This document shows positions 9,001 through 17,321 of a stretch of DNA of 37,484 nt, in pieces. The notes beneath the pieces are model-generated. The model was not told the origin of the DNA. It did not search any database and worked only from the letters and a program-made list of their open reading frames with translations. The position numbers were made by a program, and so were the translations under genes. This stretch comes from Lachnospiraceae bacterium. Lineage in GTDB: Bacteria; Bacillota; Clostridia; Lachnospirales; Lachnospiraceae. Each line of letters begins with the position of its first letter. Position 1 is the stretch's first letter. The DNA lies in the NCBI GenBank assembly GCA_017557525.1, contig JAFYYN010000021.1:1-37484 (forward strand). The letters are read 5' to 3'.

Positions 9001-9534
9001 ACATTCTCAGTAACAAGGGATGCGGAATATAATCTGATAGTCGGATATGAAACGGATTATATTAAGATAAATACCTCTACGGTAAGTTCTCTTGCCAAGG
9101 TAATCAGCGAGGAATATGCATATCCTGTGGTCGGAGAAAACAGGGTTGTGATAAAGGTACAGGCTGAAAACGGGGATATAAGGGAATATGTTATCAATTT
9201 AGTAAGAGAGGCGTATGTTGAGCCAACTCCTACGGAGACACCTACAGAAACACCTACAGAAATACCTACGGAAATTCCTACTGAGACTCCGACAGATATT
9301 CCTACGGAAACTCCTACAGATGCACCTGTGGATACCCCTACGGAAGCACCTGCAGAGACTCCGACCGAAACACCGACTGAGACCCCTGCCGACACTCCCG
9401 ATGTGCCCGGCACACCTTCGGAAACGCCGACAAATACTGAGACACCTTCGGAACAGCAGACGGATACACCGACACAGACAGAGGCTCCTCCGACTGCTAC
9501 ACCTGAGGAGGTTGTGGGCGAGCCGTTGCCCTAA
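6064..9534 (+). CDS. Secreted multi-SH3 N-acetylglucosaminidase with cadherin-like domain
   Basis: A 1156-residue exported cell-wall hydrolase starting at GTG after GGAGG. Order: signal peptide 1-30; bacterial SH3 domains at about 35-105 and 135-207 (both with RSGPGTDY/RKGPGTDY and DGWYHI), a Thr/Pro linker at 118-135; further SH3-like units at about 295-375, 380-455 and 528-602, with Pro/Thr linkers at 215-265 and 470-525; a glucosaminidase domain of the mannosyl-glycoprotein endo-beta-N-acetylglucosaminidase type at about 630-945 (LASRVKQE with candidate catalytic E801, then YNFYNIGA); a cadherin-like beta-sandwich at about 960-1050; and a tail of about 100 residues of T-P-[TE]-E repeats. 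There is no LPXTG or C-terminal membrane helix, so the SH3 units presumably hold it on peptidoglycan. It likely cleaves glycan strands during wall turnover. Confidence 0.88.
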   Translation: MEKKRIFKKIAVLLVMALVITSLPNIQIWAKKTVKGVVSATELYMRSGPGTDYKNITVGEEKVVLVKDQEVTIVGERDGWYHIKATFMDTQVEGYSLGQWITVTSGTVKAETGDFKEITPTPTPTPSPTPTPVPTAKGTVTASELNVRKGPGTDYEIVQVKSENAVLKKDQAVTILGEKDGWYHITAKINKKKVEGYCLGDYITITKGTVVSETDNPETTPTVTETPTPSASPDVTVTPKPTDTPEDNGEIPVDTPFPTEMVNPLPEGLAVSDTGVVTDNEGNEYEIAAYKYSSKYNLMGVVTSELLNFRVSADAGSAVLGVLPRDTVVHLVGSTTNFQDINGEEREIRWYKVMTLIDGEPARGYVMSDYVRLNYSTPFTVTTKYSKQVLKPVPISGGKNVKTLAGTKVKLAKKSKIQILAEKQTDTGKWFYVQATYKNETVNGWIPENRIKFESNAKTIEINYYKQKEKPAVVTVTEAPPVVITGTPTDTPTTTPAPTGIDITGDPEISPTPEPTPTPPPKENVENPNAVIKNAAALSVKTEPKYSAPALFTEDKVPVFVYSGQEVRVIETAFDSENLWCLIELKFNDRVYEGYVNSIYIEADETVNLSGSGANTNATVLSFEEALTAEGFPESYKTFLRELHAQYPSWKFKAFNTGLDWEEAVRKESVVGENLIPNTKSVEWKSLEAGAYSWKDDKFTVFDGSSWVTASKEAISYYMDPRNFLDHESIFQFEVLDYNPSYQSKEGIATILKNTAMNGTSFIYTDELGNERSISYADAFAMAAEYSGVSPLHLASRVKQEVTLGKNAMSNSVTGTVSGLENLYNFYNIGAYHSTEAGGAIANGLRFARDGSSSDALNTKCLIPWNNRLRSLFGGAFYIGNNYINRGQNTIYLQKFNMTSNSTYQHQYMANVEAPYSEGKRVFAAYENPQEVPIVFLIPVYLNMPDEPCPVPAKAYNPNNWLKTLKLYDKNGDTLSLTPTFSVTRDAEYNLIVGYETDYIKINTSTVSSLAKVISEEYAYPVVGENRVVIKVQAENGDIREYVINLVREAYVEPTPTETPTETPTEIPTEIPTETPTDIPTETPTDAPVDTPTEAPAETPTETPTETPADTPDVPGTPSETPTNTETPSEQQTDTPTQTEAPPTATPEEVVGEPLP
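9220..9530 (+). repeat. Coding Thr-Pro-Glu tail repeats
   Basis: Degenerate 12-base units of the form CCTACGGARACW encode tandem T-E-x-P/T-P-T-E tetrads at the C terminus of the glucosaminidase (residues 1053-1156). Synonymous variation between units argues against very recent slippage. The tail probably works as an extended, possibly glycosylated spacer. Confidence 0.8.
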
Positions 9535-9627
9535 AATACGAACTCTAAAACACGGCTCTGTTTTGCGAAACAAACCGGAGTACGCTTAAAGTTAGATAAA
9601 AACAATAGGAAAGGCGGTGACTGCTGC

Positions 9628-10929
9628 ATGAACAAAACGCTAAAGGTTAGATTCGTGCAGACAGTCTGCCTTTCTCTCTTTTTTGTTTTAGTATCCGGCA
9701 TTTTAAGAGTTCAGGCTTCAAGTGCCGATATCGTAATCTCATCTGACCAAGACAGTTATTCAAAAGGAGATTATGTCGATATATATATTGATATCGAGGC
9801 CGAAGTATTCCCCGGAGATTTTGAGGGATATCTGCTTTATCCTTCTGAAATGTTGGAATATGTTTCAGGTCCCGAGCTTGCATCGGGGGGAGAGGGTGTA
9901 ATAAAGCTGAATGACAGCGTTACTTCGTCTTCCAGAAATGACAGGAGATATTCGCTTAGGTTTAGGGCACTGGGTACCGGGGAAGCAAAAATATCTTTCA
10001 GGGATACTCCGGAGCTTTATGAGTTTGAAGAAGGATATCTGATGTCGGTTTCCGTAAGTGAGATGACGGTAAAGATAGAAAGCTCGAAAAGTGCTTCGGC
10101 GGATAACTCGCTTGCGGTACTGAAAATCAGTCCCGGCACACTTGCACCCGAGTTTTCAAAAACAGTGAGTGTTTATGAGACAACGGTAAAAGAAGATGTT
10201 GAAAAGCTTATAGTCAGTGCAGCGGCAACGGATACAAATGCAACGATAGAGGTATCGGGAAACCAGAAACTTGAGATCGGTGAAAACAGGATTGAAATAA
10301 AGGTTACTGCTGAAAACGGAGAAAGCAAAACCTATGTAATTAAGTGTATCAGGGAAGGCGAAACTCAAGGGTCAGAAAATAATAGCGGAGACCGGCAGGA
10401 AACCGGCAACTCAACAGAAGAAAAACCTGAAAACCCGGATAACGATCAGGATTCGCGGGAAAATCAGATTTTAAAAAACGGTATAAGTGCAATAGAAGAT
10501 GGGGGAAAGACAAAGCTTTATATCAATAATGAGTATGAGCTTGTAACCGATACCACGGGCATTGAGATACCGGAGGGATATAAGAAGACATCGATGGTTA
10601 TCGATGGGGTAAGCATACCGGTATATTTCAGCGAGGATGCTGATACATATATGCTCCTGCTTTTAAAGAATACTAACGGGGAGATATCGTTATATAACTA
10701 CGACCGGACTGAAAAAACCATTCAGAAATACCTTGGAAAAAGTACGGAAACAACAGTAAAGCATGTAATGACAGATTCTATAGAAGCGTTGGAACTTGCA
10801 AACAGTTATGAAAAAAGCCTGAGTACCCTGACCCTGATAATAGCCGTTTTAAGCGGTATTTCCATGGCACTCTTGATAGTTGTCATAAGGATGGCACTTA
10901 AATCTAAGGGCGATGGAAATGATCTTTGA
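9628..10929 (+). CDS. Membrane-anchored cohesin/cadherin-like surface protein
   Basis: A 433-residue exported protein. Signal peptide at 1-31 (ends VQA/SSA); an N-terminal beta domain at about 33-150 resembling cohesin/Big-type folds (DQDSYSKGDYVDIYIDIEA); a cadherin-like beta-sandwich at about 160-245 ending ENRIEIKVTAENGESKTYVIKCIRE; an Asn/Glu/Asp-rich linker (about 248-285); a second beta region (290-395); and a single transmembrane helix at about 404-426 followed by Lys/Arg, so it is anchored with a short cytoplasmic tail. The cadherin-like domain is closely similar to that of the glucosaminidase just upstream, suggesting the two cooperate at the wall. It precedes mcsA by 55 bp with no obvious intervening promoter. 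Confidence 0.75.
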   Translation: MNKTLKVRFVQTVCLSLFFVLVSGILRVQASSADIVISSDQDSYSKGDYVDIYIDIEAEVFPGDFEGYLLYPSEMLEYVSGPELASGGEGVIKLNDSVTSSSRNDRRYSLRFRALGTGEAKISFRDTPELYEFEEGYLMSVSVSEMTVKIESSKSASADNSLAVLKISPGTLAPEFSKTVSVYETTVKEDVEKLIVSAAATDTNATIEVSGNQKLEIGENRIEIKVTAENGESKTYVIKCIREGETQGSENNSGDRQETGNSTEEKPENPDNDQDSRENQILKNGISAIEDGGKTKLYINNEYELVTDTTGIEIPEGYKKTSMVIDGVSIPVYFSEDADTYMLLLLKNTNGEISLYNYDRTEKTIQKYLGKSTETTVKHVMTDSIEALELANSYEKSLSTLTLIIAVLSGISMALLIVVIRMALKSKGDGNDL

Positions 10930-10984
10930 TCTAAGATAAAAGCAGAGGTCTTTGGGGAAAAGCCAAAATAGTAAGGAGAAAAAT

Positions 10985-11731
10985 ATGCTTTGTGATATAT
11001 GCCAGACGCGTCAGGCAAAAATATTTTATACAGAGATAGTTAACGGGCAGAAAAAAGAGCAGCACTTGTGTGAGCAGTGCGCTTCGGAGTATACCGCGGT
11101 GCCTATCAATGACATTCTTGGAGGACAGGGCCTTTCTTCCATAGGCAGCATTCTTTCAGGAATCTTAAGCAGCTATTCAAAGGCAAAGGGAAAGAGTCTG
11201 CCTAGCGAAAAACGTGGAGAGACTACGTGCCCGGAATGCGGCACCTCGGAATCGGAATTCTTAAAGACCGGCAGGACAGGGTGCCCTGTTTGCTACAATG
11301 TTTTCCGGGATATGATCGCTAAGAACTTTAAGACCATGCAGGGAGGCATGACGCATACCGGCAAGGAGCCTGCATTTGCCAAATTCATACAGATAGATGA
11401 TGCTATTGCATCGGAAAACAGGGAATCTGTAAGAAGTCTTGAAAGAACGCTTAATCTGGACTCGGATGAGGAAATGATCGAAATCACCGAGAATAAGACC
11501 AGGAAGAAAGCTGATCCTAAGGATACTGCAGAAAAGGCAAAGAAGGCTGATAAGCTTGAAACCTTGAGACAGAAACTGAAAAATGCCATAGCGGAAGAGG
11601 ATTACGAGCTGGCGGCAAAGCTCAGGGACAGCATAAAATCGCTGGAGGATAAAGGCGCTAAAGATAAAAGTCCTAAGAAGGGCGAAACAAAGACAAAGAA
11701 AGTTCCCAAAAGCGGGAAGTCTTCCAAATAA
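10985..11731 (+). CDS. mcsA: McsA-like zinc-binding activator of the McsB/ClpC system
   Basis: A 248-residue protein beginning MLCDICQTRQAKIFYTEI, with two treble-clef type zinc units: CDIC...CEQC at 3-31 and CPEC...CPVC at about 81-104, as in McsA. The C terminus carries a UVR motif (about 200-232, LRQKLKNAIAEEDYELAAKLRD) followed by a Lys-rich tail. In Bacillus McsA activates the arginine kinase McsB and modulates CtsR. I start it at 10985 after AAGGAGAA rather than at an upstream in-frame codon at 10952. mcsB follows after 11 bp. The upstream gene is not ctsR, which is unusual for this operon. Confidence 0.88.
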   Translation: MLCDICQTRQAKIFYTEIVNGQKKEQHLCEQCASEYTAVPINDILGGQGLSSIGSILSGILSSYSKAKGKSLPSEKRGETTCPECGTSESEFLKTGRTGCPVCYNVFRDMIAKNFKTMQGGMTHTGKEPAFAKFIQIDDAIASENRESVRSLERTLNLDSDEEMIEITENKTRKKADPKDTAEKAKKADKLETLRQKLKNAIAEEDYELAAKLRDSIKSLEDKGAKDKSPKKGETKTKKVPKSGKSSK

Positions 11732-11742
11732 GAGGATTATAG

Positions 11743-12819
11743 ATGAGAAAAAGAAGAATAAAATGGTACTATGACCAGGGAGCATACCATGAGGTAGTAC
11801 TTTCAGGGTCAGTAATGCTGGCCAGGAATTTTGCAGATTATAATTTCCCTGCAAAGCTTGATAATGATGACGCTGCAAAGGTAGTCGAGGAGCTGAGGGG
11901 CTATACCTCGGAGCTAAGCGCAAAGATGGGCGGAGAGTATTACTCCTGCAGGATGGAGAAGCTTTCAAATGTGGATAAGGATGCCCTGATAGAAAGTCAT
12001 GCGATCACGCCTTCACTTAAGAGAAAAAAAGAGCCCGCAGGGCTTATATTGTCCGAGGACGAGAGCGTGAGCATCATGATAAATGATGAGGATCATGTGC
12101 ATATCCAGGCGATAAAAGCAGGATACAACTTAAAAGAGGCATTTAAGACCGCCAACGTCATTGATGACTTTCTTGATGCCAAGAAGCCTTACTGCTTCAG
12201 TGACAAATACGGTTATCTTACCTCACGTCTGCAGGATGCGGGTACCGGTCTTCATGCCTCATATATGCTATCCCTCCCGGGTATTACCATGAGCGGAAAG
12301 GCGGATGCTCTTCAGGAAGAGATTTCCAGGTTTGATGTAACCTTAAAAGGCATATATGGTGAGGGCTCAAAGAGCGCAGGCTTTATTTTCCAGGTGTCAA
12401 ACAGGAAAACCTTAGGTATGAACGAAAATGAGATAATTGAAAACTTAGAGCAGGTGACCGCGCAGATAGTGGATATAGAAAGAAGACTGCGCCGGGAGGT
12501 GCTTAAAAATATCGGAATTGATCTTAAGGACAGGATATACCGGTCATACGGAGTGCTAAGGTATGCCAAAAACCTTGCACAGAAGGACGCAATGGTCCTT
12601 TTGGCTCAGCTAAAGTTTGGCTGCGATCTTGGCATAATACAGGTTAAAGGCGGGGGAAATGCACTCCATAAGCTTATGATAGAGACACAGCCCGGAAATC
12701 TTCAGACCTGCTTAAAGAAGACAATGGGAAGCGTGCAGAGGGATGAACAGCGCGCAAAATATCTTAATGAACATCTTCCGGAGCTGATAATACCGGAGGA
12801 GGACGGAACGGAGGACTGA
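11743..12819 (+). CDS. mcsB: McsB-like protein, probable pseudo-arginine-kinase
   Basis: By position, 358-residue length and overall similarity (IYGEGS, SNxxTLGxxExEIIENL, RSYGxL, DLGII) this is McsB, which phosphorylates protein arginines to mark substrates for ClpCP. But the nucleotide site is degraded. The SSRIR motif of active McsB reads SGSVM (21-25); the Arg of EDHIR is H120; the Arg of RASVM is H171; the Arg of RGLYGE is K202; and the active-site loop CPTNxGTG reads SRLQDAGTG (161-169), without Cys. The histidine at 85 and the acidic NDEDH (114-118) remain. The phosphoarginine pocket RDxxRA is intact as RDEQRA (333-338). I infer a catalytically dead adaptor or reader. It follows mcsA by 11 bp and abuts clpC. 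Confidence 0.85.
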   Translation: MRKRRIKWYYDQGAYHEVVLSGSVMLARNFADYNFPAKLDNDDAAKVVEELRGYTSELSAKMGGEYYSCRMEKLSNVDKDALIESHAITPSLKRKKEPAGLILSEDESVSIMINDEDHVHIQAIKAGYNLKEAFKTANVIDDFLDAKKPYCFSDKYGYLTSRLQDAGTGLHASYMLSLPGITMSGKADALQEEISRFDVTLKGIYGEGSKSAGFIFQVSNRKTLGMNENEIIENLEQVTAQIVDIERRLRREVLKNIGIDLKDRIYRSYGVLRYAKNLAQKDAMVLLAQLKFGCDLGIIQVKGGGNALHKLMIETQPGNLQTCLKKTMGSVQRDEQRAKYLNEHLPELIIPEEDGTED

Positions 12820-12822
12820 GTT

Positions 12823-15282
12823 TTGTACGAGAAATTTACTGAGGCGGCCAGACAGGTAATGAAAACAGCTGAGGAAATCTCAGAGCAGCTCGGACATAAT
12901 TATATGGGTACCGAGCATATCCTGATAGGTCTGCTTGATACAGAGGGAGTAGCCTCAAAGATACTTGTGACCAACGGCCTTGACAAGGACAAGCTGATGG
13001 AGCTTATAGATCAGCTTATAGCCCCTGACGGGAAAGTTGGATTTGCAGAGATAAACAATATAACCCCAAGAGCAAGGGGAGTTATAGCCAAGAGCTACGA
13101 TGTGGCAAAGCGTTTTAAAAGTGCACAGGTCGGTACCGAGCATATTTTGCTTTCACTGATCACGGAGACTGACTGCATTGCCATAAGGCTTTTAAATACT
13201 ATAGGTATAGATATCAGAAAGATATATACCGACTGCCTTCAGGCAATGGGTGTAAATCCTGCAGATGCAAGGATGAATTCTCCTAAAGGGAAAGCTGAAA
13301 GAGGAGCTACACCTGTTTTGGACAGGTACTCCAGAGATCTGACAAGGCTTGCATCGGAAGGAAAGCTTGACCCTGTAGTTGGCCGTGAAGAAGAGATCAG
13401 ACGTGTGGTACAGATCCTTTCGAGACGTACTAAGAACAACCCCTGCCTTGTTGGAGAACCCGGCGTAGGCAAGACAGCTATCGTTGAGGGCCTGGCTCAG
13501 AGGATATCAGAAGGCGATGTCCCGGATACTGTAAAAAACAAAAGAGTTGTTACGCTTGATCTTTCGGGTATGGTAGCCGGTTCGAAATATCGTGGAGAAT
13601 TTGAAGAAAGAATAAAGGCAGTAATAAATGAAGTAATAGCCTCCGGCGAGGTTATCCTTTTCCTTGACGAGCTCCATACTATAATTGGAGCAGGCGGAGC
13701 AGAGGGCGCACTGGATGCCTCAAATATCCTTAAGCCTTCACTTTCGCGCGGAGAATTACAGCTTATAGGTGCAACCACCCGCGAGGAATACAGAAAGTAT
13801 ATCGAAAAGGATGCAGCTCTGGAACGCCGTTTCCAGCCTGTGGATGTGGATGAACCTACTTTGGAGGAGGCTTTGACCATCCTTAAAGGGCTACGTCATG
13901 CTTACGAGGAGCATCATAAGGTTACGATCACGGATGAAGCTTTAAATGCTGCAGTCAAGCTGTCCTCGAGATATGTTAATGACAGATTCCTGCCTGACAA
14001 GGCAATAGACTTAATGGATGAGGCAGCATCGCGTGTAAGGCTTGATGCTTTCTCGGATTATCCCCAGAAGAAAAAGGCTGAGGATAAATTAAAGGAGCTC
14101 GAGAAAGAGAAGGAAGAGGCTGTTAAGAACGAAGAGTTTGAAAAGGCCGGTACCATAAAGAATAAGCAGAACAGGCTTAAAAAGGAAATTGCAAAGCTCG
14201 AAGAAGAGATGGCAAAAGCCCGCGAAAATCAGGCTCTGTTTGTGACTGATGAGGATATCGCAGCAGTTATTTCAACCTGGACAAAGATACCAGTTAAAAA
14301 GCTTGAAGAGGAAGAAAGCGAGCGCTTAAGAAAGCTCGAGGAAATCCTTCATAAGCGCGTGGTAGGTCAGGAGGAGGCTGTAACTGCCATAGCTAAGGCT
14401 ATCCGCAGAGGCCGTGTCGGATTAAAGGATCCCAACAGACCTATTGGTTCATTCCTGTTCTTAGGTCCTACAGGCGTTGGTAAGACCGAGCTTTCAAAGG
14501 CTTTGGCAGAAGCTGTTTTCGGCACGGAAAATTCCATGATAAGAGTTGACATGTCCGAATACATGGAAAAGCACAGCGTTTCCAAGATGGTTGGTTCACC
14601 TCCTGGATATGTGGGATACGATGAGGGCGGTCAGTTAAGCGAAAAGATCAGGAAGAATCCATATTCCGTAGTGCTCTTTGATGAGATAGAAAAGGCACAT
14701 CCCGATGTGTTCAATATCCTGCTTCAGGTACTTGACGACGGTCATATTACGGATGCTCAGGGCAGAAAGGTTTCCTTTAAAAATACCATCATCATCATGA
14801 CATCAAATGCGGGAGCACAGAATATCATAGCTCCAAAGACCCTGGGCTTTGCCGGTGAGCAGGATGACAAGGCTAATTATGATCGCATGAAGAACGGTGT
14901 TATGGAAGAGGTGCGCCGTATATTTAAGCCCGAGTTCCTTAACCGTATCGATGAGATAATCGTATTCCATTCACTTACACGTGAAAATATAAGGGAAATC
15001 GTATCCATTATGTTCGACAGGATCGCAAAGAGGGCTTTAAGCGAGCTGAATATCAAGCTTAAGTGTGATGCAGCATTTGTGTATCATATTGCTGAAAAGG
15101 GCTTTGATGAGAAATATGGTGCAAGACCCTTGAGGCGCGCCATCCAGAATGAGGTTGAGGACAGGATGAGCGAGGAGATACTTGCAGGCAATATCAAGTC
15201 CGGTGATTCGGTGACCATAGGGTTCGATGCAGTTAAAAAAGAGACCACATTTAAACGCAGGGCGGGACGTAGTTCCAAGTAA
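12823..15282 (+). CDS. clpC: ATP-dependent Clp protease ATPase subunit ClpC
   Basis: The 819-residue Hsp100 unfoldase that feeds ClpP. Residues 1-145 hold two Clp-N repeats, each with GTEH; these carry E31 and E106, matching the phosphoarginine-binding glutamates E32 and E106 of Bacillus ClpC. D1 has Walker A GEPGVGKT (211-218) and Walker B VILFLDE (277-283); the middle domain at about 410-470 is a coiled coil with a UVR-like segment; D2 has GPTGVGKT (548-555) and VVLFDE (616-621), plus the [11 protein letters not shown] pore region. The start is TTG at 12823, three bases after the mcsB stop and within reach of the GGAGG inside the mcsB end, implying translational coupling. Confidence 0.96.
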   Translation: MYEKFTEAARQVMKTAEEISEQLGHNYMGTEHILIGLLDTEGVASKILVTNGLDKDKLMELIDQLIAPDGKVGFAEINNITPRARGVIAKSYDVAKRFKSAQVGTEHILLSLITETDCIAIRLLNTIGIDIRKIYTDCLQAMGVNPADARMNSPKGKAERGATPVLDRYSRDLTRLASEGKLDPVVGREEEIRRVVQILSRRTKNNPCLVGEPGVGKTAIVEGLAQRISEGDVPDTVKNKRVVTLDLSGMVAGSKYRGEFEERIKAVINEVIASGEVILFLDELHTIIGAGGAEGALDASNILKPSLSRGELQLIGATTREEYRKYIEKDAALERRFQPVDVDEPTLEEALTILKGLRHAYEEHHKVTITDEALNAAVKLSSRYVNDRFLPDKAIDLMDEAASRVRLDAFSDYPQKKKAEDKLKELEKEKEEAVKNEEFEKAGTIKNKQNRLKKEIAKLEEEMAKARENQALFVTDEDIAAVISTWTKIPVKKLEEEESERLRKLEEILHKRVVGQEEAVTAIAKAIRRGRVGLKDPNRPIGSFLFLGPTGVGKTELSKALAEAVFGTENSMIRVDMSEYMEKHSVSKMVGSPPGYVGYDEGGQLSEKIRKNPYSVVLFDEIEKAHPDVFNILLQVLDDGHITDAQGRKVSFKNTIIIMTSNAGAQNIIAPKTLGFAGEQDDKANYDRMKNGVMEEVRRIFKPEFLNRIDEIIVFHSLTRENIREIVSIMFDRIAKRALSELNIKLKCDAAFVYHIAEKGFDEKYGARPLRRAIQNEVEDRMSEEILAGNIKSGDSVTIGFDAVKKETTFKRRAGRSSK

Positions 15283-15327
15283 TCCGTCACTGTGAAAAAT
15301 TAAATAAATATAAATTGAAAAAATATG

Positions 15328-15356
15328 TGGAAAAATGTAAAATTTTCTGATAGAAT
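15328..15356 (+). promoter_or_regulatory. Promoter for the small conserved gene
   Basis: TGGAAA (15328-15333), a 17-bp spacer and TAGAAT (15351-15356) lie 45 bp before the ATG in an A+T-rich 118-bp gap after clpC. A separate transcript from the clp operon is therefore likely. Confidence 0.5.
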
Positions 15357-15400
15357 AAATGTGGGGAATTTTGACCGCATAATATATTTTGGAGGATACT

Positions 15401-15814
15401 ATGGAAGTCGTTAAGTCATTGATTCAGAGTGAGAAGGATGGGACGCTTAGTTTTGGTGATTTTTCCTTAAAGGAGAAACAGAAGAAGTCAGACTTTAAGC
15501 ATGACGGAGATTTATATAAGGTTAAGTCTTTTAATGAGATCACAAGACTGGAGAGAAACGGAGCATTTGTTTATGAGTCTGTTCCCGGAACGTCTGTGTT
15601 TAATCTTAAGGTTTCTGATAAAGAGATCGGCTTTAGCCTGACAGGCAAGGGTGATATCCAGATAACAATGGAGCTTCAGGCTGAAAAGGATTACGAAGTT
15701 GTCGTTGCAGGTGAGAGCCTGGGCGTTATGAAGACCAATCTGGGCGGAAAGCTCACATTCAGTGTTGAGGCTGATGAGGCTGCTAAGAAAGAAGTTAAGA
15801 TCGTAGAGAAATAA
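15401..15814 (+). CDS. Small conserved Lachnospiraceae protein, beta-rich
   Basis: A 137-residue cytoplasmic protein with no signal or membrane segment. It begins MEVVKSLIQSEKDGTLSFGD and contains FVYESVPGTSVFNLK and GVMKTNLGGKLTFSVE. It is acidic and beta-strand rich. Homologues in Lachnospiraceae are, as I recall, sometimes labelled endosialidase, but nothing in the sequence supports a catalytic function and I would treat it as unknown. The start at 15401 has GGAGGAT directly upstream; the TTG at 15389 overlaps that ribosome binding site and is rejected. Its own promoter and terminator make it a monocistron. Confidence 0.75.
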   Translation: MEVVKSLIQSEKDGTLSFGDFSLKEKQKKSDFKHDGDLYKVKSFNEITRLERNGAFVYESVPGTSVFNLKVSDKEIGFSLTGKGDIQITMELQAEKDYEVVVAGESLGVMKTNLGGKLTFSVEADEAAKKEVKIVEK

Positions 15815-15818
15815 TTTT

Positions 15819-15844
15819 ATGCGGCTGTTTAATGGCAGCCGCAT
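15819..15844 (+). terminator. Hairpin terminator after the small conserved gene
   Basis: A perfect 9-bp stem ATGCGGCTG/CAGCCGCAT with an 8-nt loop starts 5 bases after the stop codon. The following tract (ACTTATGTTTATT) is only moderately T-rich, so termination may be partial. Confidence 0.6.
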
Positions 15845-15944
15845 ACTTATGTTTATTCCTAGAATAATGGGTGAAGCTGTCTAAAGAAGCAGACAGATGA
15901 GGTGTTTACTTAGATAAGAGTAAAAGGTTAAGGAATCAAGTATT

Positions 15945-17309
15945 ATGGGGAAACAAAAGAGTGTCTTTTTCTGCAAGGAATGCGGCGCCGAGTCACCAAA
16001 GTGGCTTGGACAGTGCCCAGCCTGCAAAGCGTGGGACAGTATGGTGGAGGAGCCTGTTGCGCCTAAGAGCAAGGCTGTTAAAACACCGAGCGGTCCAGGA
16101 CTTAAACTTAAGGCTGTTCCTGAGAAGCTTTCGCAGATAGAGACTCATACAGATACAAGGATCATTACCGGCATAGAGGAATTTGACAGAGTATTAGGGG
16201 GAGGGATAGTTGATTCCTCCCTTGTTTTAGTTGGCGGCGACCCCGGCATAGGTAAGTCAACTTTACTTCTTCAGGTCTGCAAGGTACTGGTCGGGATGAA
16301 GCTTAATGTGCTGTATATTTCAGGTGAGGAAAGCGTTCATCAGATAAAAATGAGAGCTGACAGACTGGGTAAATTTGAGGGAGAGCTGGAGCTCCTTTCA
16401 GAAACCTGTCTGGATAACATAGAAGAAATAGTTATTGAAAAAAGACCTAAGGTTGTGATCGTGGATTCGATCCAGACCATGTATCGAGAGGACATTGCCG
16501 CATCTCCCGGAAGTGTCAGCCAGGTTAGGGAGACCACAGGTTCTTTGCTCAGGCTCGCTAAGGGTTATGGTGTAACTATTTTCATAGTCGGACATGTGAC
16601 CAAGGAGGGTGTTGTGGCCGGTCCGAGAGTCCTGGAGCACATGGTTGATACCGTGCTTTACTTTGAGGGAGATAATTCGTCTGATTACAGGGTACTCAGA
16701 GCCGTAAAAAACAGGTTTGGTTCTACGAATGAAGTAGGTGTTTTCGAGATGAGGGGGGATGGCCTTAGAGAGGTCAGGAATCCTTCCGAATACATGCTTG
16801 CAGGTACTCCGGTGGGTGAACCGGGGTCGGTTATCACGGCGACTATCGAGGGTACAAGGCCTATAATGCTGGAGATACAGGCTCTGTGCTGCCAGACGGC
16901 GCTTAATATCCCAAGGCGTACGGCTGTGGGTATTGATTACAACAGGGTTAATCTCTTGCTTGCTGTTTTAGAGAAAAAACTGGGGCTTAAGCTCTCGTTC
17001 TGCGACGCCTATGTTAATGTTGCAGGCGGTATGAGGGTAAATGAACCGGCCTTGGATCTGCCTATCATTATGGCTCTGCTTTCCAGTTACTCGAATAAGC
17101 CTTTAGGGGAGAAAACGATCTGCTTTGGTGAGGTCGGGCTTACCGGGGAAATTAGAGGTGTTTCGCAGGCTGAGCAGCGCGTGACGGAGGCTAAGCAGCT
17201 GGGGTATGAGACTGTGATCCTGCCGAAGGTGAATATGAAGGCGGTGTCCGGCAGCGGACTTAAAATCGTTGGGGTATCGCATATTTCCGAGTTGATGAGA
17301 CTGTTCTGA
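15945..17309 (+). CDS. radA: DNA repair protein RadA/Sms
   Basis: A 454-residue hexameric RecA-like helicase that assists branch migration in homologous recombination. It shows the N-terminal four-cysteine zinc finger (C10, C13, C24, C27; CKECG...CPACK), Walker A GGDPGIGKST (97-106), the RadA-specific KNRFG motif (about 256-260), and a C-terminal Lon-like domain with ALDLPIIMALLSSY. radA after clpC is a familiar Firmicute order. disA, its usual next neighbour, is absent; structured element B begins 12 bp after the radA stop instead. Confidence 0.96.
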   Translation: MGKQKSVFFCKECGAESPKWLGQCPACKAWDSMVEEPVAPKSKAVKTPSGPGLKLKAVPEKLSQIETHTDTRIITGIEEFDRVLGGGIVDSSLVLVGGDPGIGKSTLLLQVCKVLVGMKLNVLYISGEESVHQIKMRADRLGKFEGELELLSETCLDNIEEIVIEKRPKVVIVDSIQTMYREDIAASPGSVSQVRETTGSLLRLAKGYGVTIFIVGHVTKEGVVAGPRVLEHMVDTVLYFEGDNSSDYRVLRAVKNRFGSTNEVGVFEMRGDGLREVRNPSEYMLAGTPVGEPGSVITATIEGTRPIMLEIQALCCQTALNIPRRTAVGIDYNRVNLLLAVLEKKLGLKLSFCDAYVNVAGGMRVNEPALDLPIIMALLSSYSNKPLGEKTICFGEVGLTGEIRGVSQAEQRVTEAKQLGYETVILPKVNMKAVSGSGLKIVGVSHISELMRLF

Positions 17310-17321
17310 GGTATCAAGGGG

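Noticed and set aside
9057-9589. Open frames on both strands across the Thr-Pro-Glu repeats
   Set aside because: They are Val/Ser-Gly or Arg-rich translations of the same 12-base repeats in other frames.
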